DNA of 64,000 nt from Flavobacteriaceae bacterium (GCA_013215095.1 JABSPM010000006.1:1-64000), one strand, 5' to 3'. Positions 1 through 9,270 are shown, counted from the stretch's first letter. A program made the numbers and translations. Notes: generated from the sequence alone by a model not told the origin.

Positions 1-126
1 TGTTTTGATTCCCTAGAAAAGGTCAAAGATTGGCTACATGAATTTGTGAAAAACATGGATGAAAATCTAATTAAATCAATAACTAGCAATTATCATTATA
101 TAAACGCTTTTATGCGAAATAATTAA
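1..126 (+). CDS. C-terminal tail of a possible IS630-like transposase (partial)
   Basis: An open frame enters from the left edge and ends at TAA, giving about 41 residues that begin CFDSLEKVKDWLHEFV and end INAFMRNN. The pattern of a short helix, then 'IKSIT' and an aromatic end, resembles the extreme C-terminus of IS630/winged-helix type transposases known from Bacteroidota. Too little is visible to show catalytic residues or the element boundary, and no terminal inverted repeat was recognised just downstream. It could equally be the end of an unrelated helical protein. Confidence 0.35.
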   Translation, partial: CFDSLEKVKDWLHEFVKNMDENLIKSITSNYHYINAFMRNN

Positions 127-547
127 ATTCAAATCGTATAATACAGTGAATACCTTTTAAATGAAACTGAACGACTTATAGATACAAACCTTCCTTATCA
201 AAACTATTTCTAAGAGCCCTTTAGGCACAATTGCCAAAGACTTCCAACGTTTAATCACGTGTTCAAACATCTCCAAAGCATATCGCCAACGACAATTTTA
301 CACACCTAAGAAGGCGGGTAATAAGACCTTTTTTCCATTTCTATTTTAGTAAAAAATCATCTTTTTATTTTACAAAGCTTTCAAATAGAAAATGGTATAA
401 GCGTCAAAAATGTAAACATGAAGAATATTTCTGTTTATCCCAAAAGACCATGTATATAATAGCTCGTATTGTTTAGCTCATTTATACAATAAATATTCGT
501 AGAAACATAAACGTAAATCATCCTGTTCTTAAATCTACGACTGGTTC
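127..547. other. Non-coding gap with one partial dispersed repeat
   Basis: No convincing gene lies here. Positions about 327-400 match the right-hand part of the dispersed repeat seen complete at 50015-50170 and end in the same GAAAATGGTA arm. On the minus strand a stop-bounded frame of about 45 codons (about 285 down to 145, including RWRYALEMFEHVIKRW) looks protein-like but was not recognised and has no start, so it may be gene debris. Confidence 0.5.
327..400 (+). repeat. Dispersed repeat, family B, right-end fragment
   Basis: The stretch with AAAAAATCATCTTTTTATTT followed by CTTTCAAATAGAAAATGGTA matches the right half and right inverted end of the complete copy at 50015-50170. The left arm is missing or diverged. 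The match is by eye. Confidence 0.55.
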
Positions 548-1414
548 TTATTTTTGCATTGGTCGCATTAAACCTTCTTGTGCTACAGAGGCCACAAGGA
601 TGCCTTTTCTAGTGTAAATATTACCTCTTGCAAAACCTCTAGCATTTGAAGCACTCGGAGAATCTAAGATGTACAACATCCAATCATCAAAATCAAAATC
701 TCGGAAATACCACATAGAATGATCCAAACTCGCGGTAACTGTATTCCCCCAATGCGCCTTACTACCATGTCTATTTAAAGCCACACTTAGTACATTATAA
801 TCTGAAATGTAAGTAAGTAGTTGTTGTTTGGTCTTCAAATCTAAACCATTAGTTTTACCCTTGAGTTTAAACCAAACATGGGTACAAGGCTTCATGTCTT
901 CGGGCTCAAAAGGATTTGGAATCTCTACAGGCTTAAATATTACTGGTCTTGGAATCTCTAAAAAAGCTTTAGTCTTCCTTGGTAAAAACGCACCAAATTG
1001 TTGTAAAACATCGTCCCAACTCAATACGTCTTCGGGCTGTTTAATATGTTTAACTGCATCCATTTGGTGATTGTAACCCACTTCTGGTTTTTGAAAAGAG
1101 GCCGCCAAAATAAACAAAACTTTAGTGTTCTGATATGCCGTAACTCGTCGGGTAGAAAAACTCCCACCATCTCTAACAACAGCAACATCATAAGTAATGG
1201 GATCATTCAAATCTCCAGCCTCTAAGAAATAGGAATGCATAGAATGCAAAATCCTTTGATGCATCATAGTTCTATAAGCTGCATTTAGTGCTTGTGCTAA
1301 AACTTGCCCCCCAAAAACATTAGGGCTTCCCATGGTTTTACTTATGCCGCTAAATGTATGACTATTTAATTCTTTAAGATGTAAAACCTCTAAAAGGTCA
1401 GTTGTATTTTTCAT
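548..1414 (-). CDS. tesB: Acyl-CoA thioesterase II (TesB family)
   Basis: This 288-residue protein has the length and double hot-dog layout of TesB, which hydrolyses acyl-CoA to free fatty acid and CoA in the cytoplasm. The N-terminal half carries the GGQVLAQAL motif near residues 36-44 and a SMHSYFLEAGD segment. The C-terminal half carries SDYNVL, NTVTASLDHSMW and SVAQEGLMR. These hold the Asp, Thr and Gln that form the catalytic triad in E. coli TesB. It is 13 bp downstream of the ion channel gene on the same strand, so the two may be co-transcribed, although their functions are unrelated. No anomaly is seen. Confidence 0.93.
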   Translation of the reverse strand: MKNTTDLLEVLHLKELNSHTFSGISKTMGSPNVFGGQVLAQALNAAYRTMMHQRILHSMHSYFLEAGDLNDPITYDVAVVRDGGSFSTRRVTAYQNTKVLFILAASFQKPEVGYNHQMDAVKHIKQPEDVLSWDDVLQQFGAFLPRKTKAFLEIPRPVIFKPVEIPNPFEPEDMKPCTHVWFKLKGKTNGLDLKTKQQLLTYISDYNVLSVALNRHGSKAHWGNTVTASLDHSMWYFRDFDFDDWMLYILDSPSASNARGFARGNIYTRKGILVASVAQEGLMRPMQK

Positions 1415-1427
1415 AACTATAAAGGAT

Positions 1428-2102
1428 TTATTTGGCGTCTGTAACAGAATGTCTAATATACTTTTCTACGACTACAGCGGTAATAATCACCGTATAAAAC
1501 TGACCAATAAGCCCAACCAAAACAGCCGCTTTTTGAGCTATTGGTGTTACAGGAGAAATTTCGCCATAACCTATAGTTAGCATAGTAATATAACTATAAT
1601 ACAACAAAGCATCTAACTTTTCTACAAGTGCATTGTTTTCAATCCTTAACCCACTGAAAGAATTTGGCTCGTATAATTCTATGGCACTAAACATAAAAAA
1701 GCCAATAAAGCCTAGTGATAGATAACCACTCATTAATCCAATAATAACTTTTCTACTCACTTGTTTGGCATTCCATACTTGTTTAATAATGCTTACAGAA
1801 ACAGTGACATAAAACAAAAAATAAACCCCAAAACGAAAGGCTATATTATCCTCAAAATCATTACGCTGCAAAGCATCAAAACCATATATAAACAATGATG
1901 ATACAAAGAAAATAAGATACATCCAAAACAGCACCTTTTGCTTTGCGATTAACAAAATTCCAACAGCAATATTAATTAGAAAAAGAATTGGCATCATTTT
2001 TTCTTCAAAAAGTGCTATAGGAAATATCAACGACCCAAATACTATAGACAATTGGCTTATCAAGAAAAAGGTAAATCGGTTTTTATATAGTTTAGATTGC
2101 AT
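1428..2102 (-). CDS. Six-helix ion channel with a K+ channel-like pore
   Basis: This integral membrane protein of about 224 residues has four hydrophobic helices followed by two more that flank a pore loop. The selectivity-filter sequence TIGYGE is close to the TVGYGD signature of potassium channels, and the last helix ends in VVVEKYIRH. The layout fits the small voltage-gated-like or 'ion channel family' proteins. I prefer the ATG at 2102 (MQSKLYKN), preceded by AGAGGA, over an upstream GTG at 2147, whose only ribosome-site-like sequence directly abuts the start. There are few arginines in the fourth helix, so voltage gating is not evident. Transported ion and gating are inferred from the filter only. 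Confidence 0.85.
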   Translation of the reverse strand: MQSKLYKNRFTFFLISQLSIVFGSLIFPIALFEEKMMPILFLINIAVGILLIAKQKVLFWMYLIFFVSSLFIYGFDALQRNDFEDNIAFRFGVYFLFYVTVSVSIIKQVWNAKQVSRKVIIGLMSGYLSLGFIGFFMFSAIELYEPNSFSGLRIENNALVEKLDALLYYSYITMLTIGYGEISPVTPIAQKAAVLVGLIGQFYTVIITAVVVEKYIRHSVTDAK

Positions 2103-3035
2103 CTTGAATCCTCTAAAAATGATTGTTAAATTTATAATTTTAAGCACTCCTTTTAAAATAAAATGCGTTCTGGCTAAGGTACAACTACTAAAGCAATAAC
2201 GGCTTCAAATAGTAAGAAAAACCACAAAAAGGAATGGCAATACTTTCGAATATGTCCTCTTAAATATATGAAAAATATAAAAACAAATTTAACTACTAAC
2301 AACTTAAACACTTTAAATTAAACAATTGAACTTCACGTTGGTCAAAGTTTTACACAAGTGAAAAATAACATATTACTATATTGACTTTAATCTTTTCATT
2401 TTTATGAAGGATAAACGTTTAAGTAATATTATAAGATTCTAAAAATTTAGAACTTTTCACAAGCCATTTCAACAGTTATTTCACTTTTTTTTATAGTTTT
2501 AGGTTTAATTCTCTTCAAAAATAAAATATTGGATTTTTTAAGGCTTATACTTAAAATGCTACAAACTGCGATAATTGGGTTTAGTTCTCTAATGCCTAAA
2601 AATAAATGCTCAACTTTTGACTTAACCAAAGGTCTTTGCACGTTTGCTTCATCTGATTTTTTCTTCAAAAACCCCAGACGTAAACTCTCAAATATGCAAG
2701 CACTAGACTATTAAATATAATTTAAAAAATGAATATTCTTCAAAAAAAATTCAATTCAACTAATGAACTCTGGAAATTTATAACACTACATAAAAAATGG
2801 TAGCTTAAATACAGTCCTAATCAAATTATAAATATTCAAGATTATATTGAAGAACTGGTATTGTTTTCGTTTGCCATCAATTAATTTTATATAGGTATTC
2901 CACTTTACCTTCCCTCATGAGTTACAGCACCATGTAAATACAGATGTAAATTTAAGTTTTACCTCCAAGTATAACGAACGACACTAACATCACATCTCTA
3001 AACATGACAACAAAACACCCTTTTAATCAAAGTAT
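2103..3035. other. Long AT-rich gap without a supported gene
   Basis: About 930 bp between the channel gene and msrA. Two overlapping frames on opposite strands (2447-2668 minus, 2529-2714 plus) are short, match no family I recognise and lack a clear start context. A GAAGAACTGGTATT string at 2849-2862 resembles the right end of the dispersed repeat family A and may be a relic. Otherwise I see nothing. Confidence 0.5.
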
Positions 3036-3575
3036 TTATCGCTTTATTTTATCACTATGATATGTTCTAAGCATGTTTAATTTTGGTGAAATCACAACAC
3101 TACAATAACCTTGTGTTTGATTATTTTTATAATAGTTTTGATGGTATTCTTCAGCCTCATAAAATTTTTCTAAAGGTCTTATTTCTGTTACAATTGTATC
3201 CTTATAATAGGACGTAACATCCTCTAAAACGTTTGTTGCTATTTCCTTTTGTCTTTCATTATGGTGAAAAATAACCGAACGATATTGGGTTCCTCGGTCT
3301 GCGCCTTGTCTATTTAGGGTCGTTGGGTCATGAGTAGTCATAAAAATGACAAGAATTTCTTGATATGAAATTAGACTTGGATTAAAAGTAATTTGAACAA
3401 CTTCAGCATGTCCTGTTAAGCCAGAGCATATTTCTCTATATGTAGGATGTCCTAGAGCATCACCTCCAGAATACCCAGAAACGACCTTATCTACACCAAT
3501 AATTTCTTGAAAAACCGCTTCAGTACACCAGAAACACCCCCCTCCAACGGTTGCTAGTTCCATTTTTTCAATCAT
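3036..3575 (-). CDS. msrA: Peptide methionine (S)-S-oxide reductase MsrA
   Basis: MsrA reduces the S epimer of methionine sulfoxide in proteins and free Met, with thioredoxin as electron donor. The 179-residue protein begins with the family signature GGGCFWC (residues 11-17, catalytic Cys14), followed by EAVFQEIIGV and VVSGYSGG, and later the conserved HDPTTLNRQGAD and GTQYRS segments. Its start overlaps the end of msrB by 8 bp, so the pair is translationally coupled, with msrB first. No signal peptide is seen, so it acts in the cytoplasm. A thioredoxin gene is present at 45006-45323 but is not linked. Confidence 0.96.
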   Translation of the reverse strand: MIEKMELATVGGGCFWCTEAVFQEIIGVDKVVSGYSGGDALGHPTYREICSGLTGHAEVVQITFNPSLISYQEILVIFMTTHDPTTLNRQGADRGTQYRSVIFHHNERQKEIATNVLEDVTSYYKDTIVTEIRPLEKFYEAEEYHQNYYKNNQTQGYCSVVISPKLNMLRTYHSDKIKR

Positions 3576-4026
3576 CTTTTTTTTCTTTTTTTAATCGCAT
3601 AGATTCTGAATTGATACAATAGCGTAAACCACTTGGAGCTGGACCATCTGGAAACACATGCCCCAAATGTGCATCACAAGTATTACACATTACCTCTACT
3701 CTTATCATACCATAAGATATGTCACGTTCATATTGTATTGCATTTTTCGTTATGGGTTGTGTAAAACTAGGCCAACCTGTTCCTGAACTAAATTTGATTG
3801 TAGCATCAAACAATGGCGCATCGCAACATACACAATTATATTTTCCAGAATCATAAGCCGTACATAAATCACCACTATGTGCAGGTTCGGTTCCTTTTAA
3901 TCGGGTAATCCTAAATTGCTCAGGAGTAAGTTGAAGTTTCCATTCAGATTCTGTTTTTTCAATGCGCTGTTGTGGCTTTGGATTGCCATTAACAGTGAAA
4001 CGCATTATATCTTTCCAAGTAAGCAT
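3568..4026 (-). CDS. msrB: Peptide methionine (R)-S-oxide reductase MsrB
   Basis: MsrB reduces the R epimer of methionine sulfoxide, complementing the MsrA encoded just downstream. The 152-residue protein has the zinc site Cys65/Cys68 and Cys114/Cys117, the GTGWPSFTQP core, AHLGHVFPDGP, and the catalytic RYCINS motif (Cys137). The N-terminal MLTWKDI is typical of the flavobacterial form. The 8-bp overlap with msrA marks a two-gene operon. The upstream gap to tRNA-Leu is only about 115 bp and is likely to hold the promoter. Confidence 0.96.
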   Translation of the reverse strand: MLTWKDIMRFTVNGNPKPQQRIEKTESEWKLQLTPEQFRITRLKGTEPAHSGDLCTAYDSGKYNCVCCDAPLFDATIKFSSGTGWPSFTQPITKNAIQYERDISYGMIRVEVMCNTCDAHLGHVFPDGPAPSGLRYCINSESMRLKKEKKDD

Positions 4027-4108
4027 TTATTTGTCCTTTTTTATATAATGTGCTAAGTTAAGCATATACAAAAAAACGCAACTAAGAAATATGTGATGAT
4101 TTTAGCAT

Positions 4109-4139
4109 AAAAAAAGCTCTCAATAGTTTGAGAGCTTTT
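4109..4139 (-). terminator. Terminator of the tRNA-Leu gene
   Basis: The 12-bp stem AAAAGCTCTCAA / TTGAGAGCTTTT with a 4-nt loop lies directly after the tRNA 3' end and is followed by a T tract on the minus strand. Confidence 0.85.
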
Positions 4140-4140
4140 G

Positions 4141-4222
4141 TGCGGCTGAAGGGAGTCGAACCCCCACGCCTCGCGGCACTAGATCCTAAGTCTAGCGTGT
4201 CTACCAATTCCACCACAGCCGC
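4141..4222 (-). tRNA. tRNA-Leu (anticodon UAG)
   Basis: On the minus strand the acceptor stem is GCGGCTG / CAGCCGC with discriminator A. The D arm reads TGGTAGACA. The anticodon loop CTTAGGA holds TAG. There is a class II variable arm and a GGTTCGACTCC T arm. Length is about 82 nt, as expected for leucine tRNAs. The 3' CCA is not encoded (CAA follows). Confidence 0.95.
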
Positions 4223-4325
4223 AGAATTGTGCGTGCAAATATAAGCAATAGTTTGAATATTCAAATCTATCTGTGATAAAATTCTATTCTTTTTGTATTT
4301 TTATACTTTTCAAAAAACATTATAC

Positions 4326-5714
4326 ATGAATAATATCAGATCTTACCTCGAAGAAAACAAGCAACGTTTTCTAGATGAGTTAATAGAATTACTTAAAATT
4401 CCGTCTATTAGTGCTGATTCTGCTTATAAGAACGACGTTATTAAAACAGCAGAATTCGTAGCTAATAGCCTATCTAAAGCTGGATGTGATGTCGTAGAAA
4501 TTTGCAAAACCGAAGGGCATCCCATTGTATATGGCGAAAAAATTATTGATCCGCATTTACCTACAGTTTTAGTTTACGGGCATTATGATGTACAACCACC
4601 AGATCCACTAGAATTATGGGATTCCCCACCATTTGAGCCTATAATAAAAGTCACAGAAACACATCCAGAAGGGGCTATTTTTGCTCGTGGCGCTTGTGAT
4701 GACAAAGGTCAATTTTATATGCACGTCAAGGCTTTAGAATATATGACTACTAAAAATGAATTGCCTTGTAATGTCAAATTTATGATTGAAGGCGAAGAGG
4801 AAATTGGAAGTAATAGTCTTGCTGGTTTTGTAAAGAACAACCAAGACAAATTAGCTAATGATGTGATTTTAATTTCAGATACAGGAATGATTGCAAAAGA
4901 CATTCCTTCAATTACAACTGGACTAAGAGGGTTAAGTTATGTTGAAGTTGAAGTTACTGGCCCCAATAGAGATTTACATTCTGGACTTTATGGCGGAGCT
5001 GTTGCCAATCCTATTAATGTTTTAACCAAAATGATTGCATCGCTTCACGATAAGAATAATCATATTACTATTCCAGGTTTCTATAAACACGTCGAAGAAT
5101 TATCTAAAGCAGAACGTGATGAAATGGCAAAAGCACCTTTCTCTTTAGACGACTATAAAAATGCCTTAGACATTGATGCTGTTTACGGAGAAGAAGGTTA
5201 CACCACCAATGAACGTAATTCTATTAGACCGACTTTAGATGTTAACGGTATTTGGGGTGGTTACACTGGAGAAGGAGCAAAAACGGTTATTGCAAGTAAA
5301 GCCTATGCCAAAATTTCAATGCGTTTGGTTCCAAATCAAGATTGGGAAGACATTACGCAATTATTCAAAACACATTTTGAAAATATTGCGCCAAAAGGTG
5401 TAAAAGTTAAGGTTACACCTCATCATGGCGGACAAGGATATGTGACTCCTATTGATAATATCGGATATAAAGCTGCGGCAAAAGCCTATGAAGCTACTTT
5501 TGGGAAAACACCAATCCCACAGCGCAGCGGCGGCAGTATTCCAATTGTATCTCTTTTTGAAAAAGAACTAAAAAGCAAAACCATTTTAATGGGATTCGGA
5601 CTAAATAGTGATGCTATACATTCACCAAATGAGCATTATGGAATATTTAATTATTATAAAGGCATAGAAACAATTCCTTTATTTTTCGAATACTTTACAG
5701 AATTATCTAAATAA
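4326..5714 (+). CDS. M20 family metallo-dipeptidase
   Basis: This cytosolic zinc dipeptidase of about 462 residues belongs to the M20 (carnosinase/CNDP2-like) family. It shows the metal-binding motifs in order: YGHYDVQP, RGACDDKGQ, EGEEEIGS (catalytic Glu pair), SDTG, then the dimerisation-domain hallmark GPNRDLHSGLYGG, and at the end RSGGSIPIV and HSPNEHY. I chose the ATG at 4326 (MNNIRSYLEENK), because the 11 residues upstream of it are not typical of the family. It is a single gene, between tRNA-Leu on the other strand and a terminator. The exact dipeptide preference cannot be read from the sequence. Confidence 0.92.
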   Translation: MNNIRSYLEENKQRFLDELIELLKIPSISADSAYKNDVIKTAEFVANSLSKAGCDVVEICKTEGHPIVYGEKIIDPHLPTVLVYGHYDVQPPDPLELWDSPPFEPIIKVTETHPEGAIFARGACDDKGQFYMHVKALEYMTTKNELPCNVKFMIEGEEEIGSNSLAGFVKNNQDKLANDVILISDTGMIAKDIPSITTGLRGLSYVEVEVTGPNRDLHSGLYGGAVANPINVLTKMIASLHDKNNHITIPGFYKHVEELSKAERDEMAKAPFSLDDYKNALDIDAVYGEEGYTTNERNSIRPTLDVNGIWGGYTGEGAKTVIASKAYAKISMRLVPNQDWEDITQLFKTHFENIAPKGVKVKVTPHHGGQGYVTPIDNIGYKAAAKAYEATFGKTPIPQRSGGSIPIVSLFEKELKSKTILMGFGLNSDAIHSPNEHYGIFNYYKGIETIPLFFEYFTELSK

Positions 5715-5723
5715 TACACAAAA

Positions 5724-5756
5724 AAAAACCGTTCCTTATGAGCGGTTTTTTTATTT
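5724..5756 (+). terminator. Terminator after the M20 peptidase
   Basis: AAAAACCG ... CGGTTTTTTT forms a hairpin with an A tract before and a T run after, starting 9 bp past the stop codon. Confidence 0.85.
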
Positions 5757-5796
5757 CTAATAATCATTTAAACACAATGTAAAACCTTCACAAATT

Positions 5797-5902
5797 TATA
5801 CCATCTCTGCTCCTTAATCACTCAATTAAAATTCGCTTTTTTGCATTAGATAAAAAAATCATTATTTTTCTAATGTATAATTTAACAGAAGAACTGATAT
5901 TA
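5797..5902 (+). repeat. Dispersed repeat, family A, copy 1 (about 106 bp)
   Basis: It starts TATACCATCTCTGCTCC and ends AGAAGAACTGATATTA, and is nearly colinear with 43531-43635. The middle holds CTTTTTTGCATTAGATAAAAA. The ends form an imperfect inverted repeat. The element is intergenic, between a terminator and the BlaI operon promoter. Confidence 0.75.
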
Positions 5903-6130
5903 CACTTCCAAACATTACACACACTAGATTACACAACTTCTATAAATCTGCATGGTACTCTAGAACATTTACAACCTATTTAAATCATCTCAAAACTCAA
6001 ATAATATTGGAATTTCTCTTTCACCTTGAAAAGCTAGACTAAATACAAACAAATACGTTCTAATAGTCCAATACATCTACCTACTGCCTAGACACTAAAT
6101 GATATAACACAGAAAAAATCACCAAATAAG

Positions 6131-6166
6131 TTTGTGTTTTTATTTTTTTACTCTACATTTGTAGAG
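6131..6166 (+). promoter_or_regulatory. Promoter with overlapping BlaI-type operator
   Basis: TTTG (6131-6134), a 19-bp spacer and TACATTTG (6154-6161) match the Bacteroidota housekeeping promoter TTTG-N19-TAnnTTTG exactly. The palindrome CTCTACATTTGTAGAG (6151-6166) covers the -7 box and contains TACA-N2-TGTA, the core of known BlaI/MecI operators. A further half-site TGTAGA lies at about 6179-6184, just before the start codon. This predicts autorepression by the adjacent BlaI-like protein. Confidence 0.8.
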
Positions 6167-6188
6167 TTAATTCTAAAAATGTAGAGCA

Positions 6189-6554
6189 ATGAAATTATCA
6201 CAGACTGAAGAACAGTTGATGCAACATCTTTGGAATCTAGAAAAAGCTTTTATGAAAGATTTACGCGAAGCCTATTCAGAGCCAAAACCTGCAACAACAA
6301 CGATTGCTACACTACTTAAACGCATGACAGATAAAGGTTTCATTAACTATAAACTTTACGGAAAATCAAGAGAATACTATCCCCTTGTAAAAAAGAAAGA
6401 TTATTTCGCTAAGCACGTTAATAGCCTCATAAAAAACTTTTTTAATGATAGCGCATCTCAGTTTGCCTCCTTTTTCACCCAAGCAACTAATCTTAGCAAG
6501 GAGGACTTAGAAGATTTAAAAAAACTTATAGACACCGAAATTGACAAGAAATAA
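6189..6554 (+). CDS. BlaI/MecI/CopY family transcriptional repressor
   Basis: This 121-residue winged-helix repressor begins KLSQTEEQLMQHLW, has the recognition region KPATTTIATLLKRMTDKGF (about residues 35-53), and a C-terminal dimerisation and cleavage region, as in BlaI. It is followed after 3 bp by its partner M56 protein, the usual sensor-repressor pair in which the membrane protease triggers repressor inactivation. The operator overlapping its promoter supports autoregulation. No beta-lactamase gene is nearby, so the regulon is not antibiotic resistance by default. The inducing signal is unknown. Confidence 0.9.
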   Translation: MKLSQTEEQLMQHLWNLEKAFMKDLREAYSEPKPATTTIATLLKRMTDKGFINYKLYGKSREYYPLVKKKDYFAKHVNSLIKNFFNDSASQFASFFTQATNLSKEDLEDLKKLIDTEIDKK

Positions 6555-6557
6555 AGT

Positions 6558-8570
6558 ATGGGTATTTATATTCTAAAATCCGTTTTATGTTTTGCTATTT
6601 TATTAGCATTCTACAAGGTAGCTTTAGAACCTATGAGTATTCATAAGTTCAAACGATTCTATCTGCTTGCTATTTTTCCATGTGCACTTATCATTCCATG
6701 GCTTACATTTACAACTTATGTACAACTCAATTCAGATTACGAAACGTTAGCTTCAAATGATGCTGCTATATACCTTATCGATACAATCCCTGAAGAGTCC
6801 AATGGTTCAAACGACCTTACCATAATTCTATGTAGTATATATATCCTTGGCGCTGTAATTTTCCTTTTCAAATTTTGTCTTAACCTTTACAAGATTATAT
6901 CCAAAATAAAAACACATCTTAACATAAAAACAGGTCCATTTTTCAATGTACTCATCCATAAACTGAGTGTTCCACACACCTTCTTTTATTACATCTTTCT
7001 AAACAAAGAAGCCTTTGAACATGATCAAATACCAAAAGCAGTGTTACTTCATGAAGAAACACATGCTAGGCAACTACACAGTATTGACATTCTATTGATA
7101 GAACTATTTCAGATTATCTTCTGGTTTAATCCTCTGATTTATTTTTATAAAAAATCAACAAAACTCAATCACGAATTCTTAGCAGATACTGCGGTTTTAG
7201 CGGAAGGCATCTCAAGACCAGAATATCAAAAAACAATATTAGCATTCGCATCAAATACATATTTTCCTTTGGCAAATGCCATCAATTATTCATCAATCAA
7301 AACACGTTTTATAGTTATGAAAACACAATCATCAAAACACTCCATTTGGCTTAAAATCACATTACTATTTCCTTTACTTGCGATTATGCTTTTAAGTTTT
7401 AGCAACAAAAAAGAAGCTGTAAACACCTTTAAATCCAGCCATAATCGAGAAATCCATTTTAATGATACCGCTAGAAACATTAATATTGAAATTCTCAAAG
7501 ATGGCGCATACCTTATTGACGATGTAACTAGAGTGGAACGTACAAATTTCAGAAGCGTAATCACAACTATGCATCAAGACATAGCTGCTGAAATGAGAAA
7601 TAAAATTTTGAATATACACGTTGTTTCAAAATATAAAATTTCACATTCAGATATTTGGTTTATCTATAATGCACTATTGGATTATGGTTTCTATAGAATG
7701 GTTACAGAAAACCAGGAAATAATTAAAGTAAAAGGTAACACTCCCATTAAAGAAAAGCAATTCTATAGCACTCAAGCAAATGCTATTTCAACATACAACA
7801 ATATGGATAAAAATAATATGATTGTGTTATCAAAAGATGTTGTTCATTTAAAGTATTTATATCATCTGATGTCTTACAAGCAGCGTCAAAATGCGGAGCC
7901 ATTTCCTTATTTTCCAGAACCACCACCAATACCAAATACATCAAATACTATTAATTTTCCTCCACCTCCACCTCCTATTCCTGAAAATGCTTCGCCATTA
8001 GAAAAAGAAAAATATAACGTAGTTATTGCCGAATATGATACATGGTACAAAAAACATGTGCATAGTGCAGCAAATACAATTACCGGAGAGGATATAAAAG
8101 GTGTTATTAATGATGAAATACATCAAAACCCAGCTCCACCCCTGCCTCCAAAATCACAATTAGATTTTGTAATTGCCATGACAAAAAAGAACGGTATTTT
8201 CTATTTTGATGGTAAACACATCTCATCCGATGAAGCCATTAAAGCCTTAAAAAATGATCAAAACTTAAATATTGCAACGCAAACACAACACTCTAATACT
8301 CCAAAAATTTACATCTCCACACAACCCATTACAGAAAATAAAAAAGGAGAACTAGTAACAAAACCCAAACCCATTGATGAGGTTAAATCAGACCTAAATG
8401 AAGATGACCAAGGCCATGTATCTATAAATGGTAGGAATTATTTCTATACCATTCGAAATAAAGAAATCAAGTACTTTGATCGTTGGGGACAACGGGTTGA
8501 TGAAACAGGAAAACTCATTGAATCAACTACGGCTCATAAACATTCAAAGCATCCTAAAACAAAAGACTAA
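6558..8570 (+). CDS. BlaR1-like M56 family membrane metallopeptidase
   Basis: This 670-residue integral membrane protease pairs with the BlaI-like repressor just upstream. N-terminal hydrophobic helices lie at about residues 1-20, 35-53 and 88-108. The zinc protease motif HEETHARQ has its two histidines at residues 165 and 169, and a third ligand Glu is likely in NHEFLADTAV (about residue 206). A further helix (about 265-284) precedes a long, presumably periplasmic tail of about 380 residues. The tail contains a proline-rich stretch (NFPPPPPPIPE) and no penicillin-binding or TonB domain that I recognise. The tail is therefore the likely sensor, of unknown ligand. Confidence 0.88.
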   Translation: MGIYILKSVLCFAILLAFYKVALEPMSIHKFKRFYLLAIFPCALIIPWLTFTTYVQLNSDYETLASNDAAIYLIDTIPEESNGSNDLTIILCSIYILGAVIFLFKFCLNLYKIISKIKTHLNIKTGPFFNVLIHKLSVPHTFFYYIFLNKEAFEHDQIPKAVLLHEETHARQLHSIDILLIELFQIIFWFNPLIYFYKKSTKLNHEFLADTAVLAEGISRPEYQKTILAFASNTYFPLANAINYSSIKTRFIVMKTQSSKHSIWLKITLLFPLLAIMLLSFSNKKEAVNTFKSSHNREIHFNDTARNINIEILKDGAYLIDDVTRVERTNFRSVITTMHQDIAAEMRNKILNIHVVSKYKISHSDIWFIYNALLDYGFYRMVTENQEIIKVKGNTPIKEKQFYSTQANAISTYNNMDKNNMIVLSKDVVHLKYLYHLMSYKQRQNAEPFPYFPEPPPIPNTSNTINFPPPPPPIPENASPLEKEKYNVVIAEYDTWYKKHVHSAANTITGEDIKGVINDEIHQNPAPPLPPKSQLDFVIAMTKKNGIFYFDGKHISSDEAIKALKNDQNLNIATQTQHSNTPKIYISTQPITENKKGELVTKPKPIDEVKSDLNEDDQGHVSINGRNYFYTIRNKEIKYFDRWGQRVDETGKLIESTTAHKHSKHPKTKD

Positions 8571-8627
8571 ACCCAGCCAAAAATAGCGTATTCGTCAGCT
8601 TATTTTGAGGCTTCAAACTATTGAAAC

Positions 8628-9140
8628 ATGACAATTAGACCTGCAACACTAGACGACCTACCCGCAATAATGGACATCATCCAATACGCACAACGTTATT
8701 TAGCGCACCTAAATATTGACCAGTGGCAAGATGGTTATCCCAATGAAGCTGCAATATTGAATGATATTTCAAATCAAGAAAGTTTCGTAGTATTAGCCAA
8801 GAATAATCACATAATAGCCACTTTTATGCTTAGCACAGCAGAAGAACCTAGTTACACAACTATTGATGGGCAATGGCTTACAGATAAACACAGCAGATAT
8901 GGCGTTATACATCGCATTGCAGTTGCGGAAAATGCTACGAATAAAGGTGTTGCGAAACGTATCATTAGTCATTGCGAACAGAAATTAAAAGAACAAAACA
9001 TTATCGCGATGCGCATTGATACCCATTGCGATAATCTGGGCATGCAGCATATACTCAGATTTCTTGGCTATACCTATTGTGGTAGTATTACATTAGCAAA
9101 TAACGAATATCGTTTAGCTTTCGAAAAACAACTCATCTAA
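8628..9140 (+). CDS. GNAT family N-acetyltransferase
   Basis: This 170-residue GNAT enzyme would transfer an acetyl group from acetyl-CoA to an unknown acceptor in the cytoplasm. It begins TIRPATLDDLPAIMDI. The CoA-binding motif A is HRIAVAENATNKGVAKRII (about residues 101-119), followed by a helix and the usual late strand with the IDTHCDN turn seen in the family. It lies 57 bp after the M56 gene on the same strand, so read-through is possible. The substrate cannot be inferred. Confidence 0.88.
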   Translation: MTIRPATLDDLPAIMDIIQYAQRYLAHLNIDQWQDGYPNEAAILNDISNQESFVVLAKNNHIIATFMLSTAEEPSYTTIDGQWLTDKHSRYGVIHRIAVAENATNKGVAKRIISHCEQKLKEQNIIAMRIDTHCDNLGMQHILRFLGYTYCGSITLANNEYRLAFEKQLI

Positions 9141-9270
9141 CAACCTAATATGACGAAACATAGCTCATCTAATCACTTAATATACATTAATATAGTGTTG
9201 ATTCAATCAAAGATAGAGCATGTATTCTATTTAGTCTTAATAAAAACAATGTTAAAACAACAAAGACACC

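Noticed and set aside
828-1206. Frames opposite or shifted within the thioesterase gene
   Set aside because: They overlap a fully supported TesB reading frame and have no homology signals.
1428-2147. GTG at 2147 as start of the ion channel
   Set aside because: The purine-rich sequence directly touches the GTG with no spacing, and the ATG at 2102 has a better context and gives a normal N-terminus.
2447-2714. Two overlapping frames on opposite strands (73 and 61 codons) in the gap before msrA
   Set aside because: Short, AT-driven, with no recognised family and no start context. One (KVEHLF...) faintly recalls a transposase but not enough to call.
6189-8570. Beta-lactam resistance operon
   Set aside because: BlaI and M56 genes are present, but there is no beta-lactamase or penicillin-binding sensor domain; such pairs are common general regulators in Bacteroidota.
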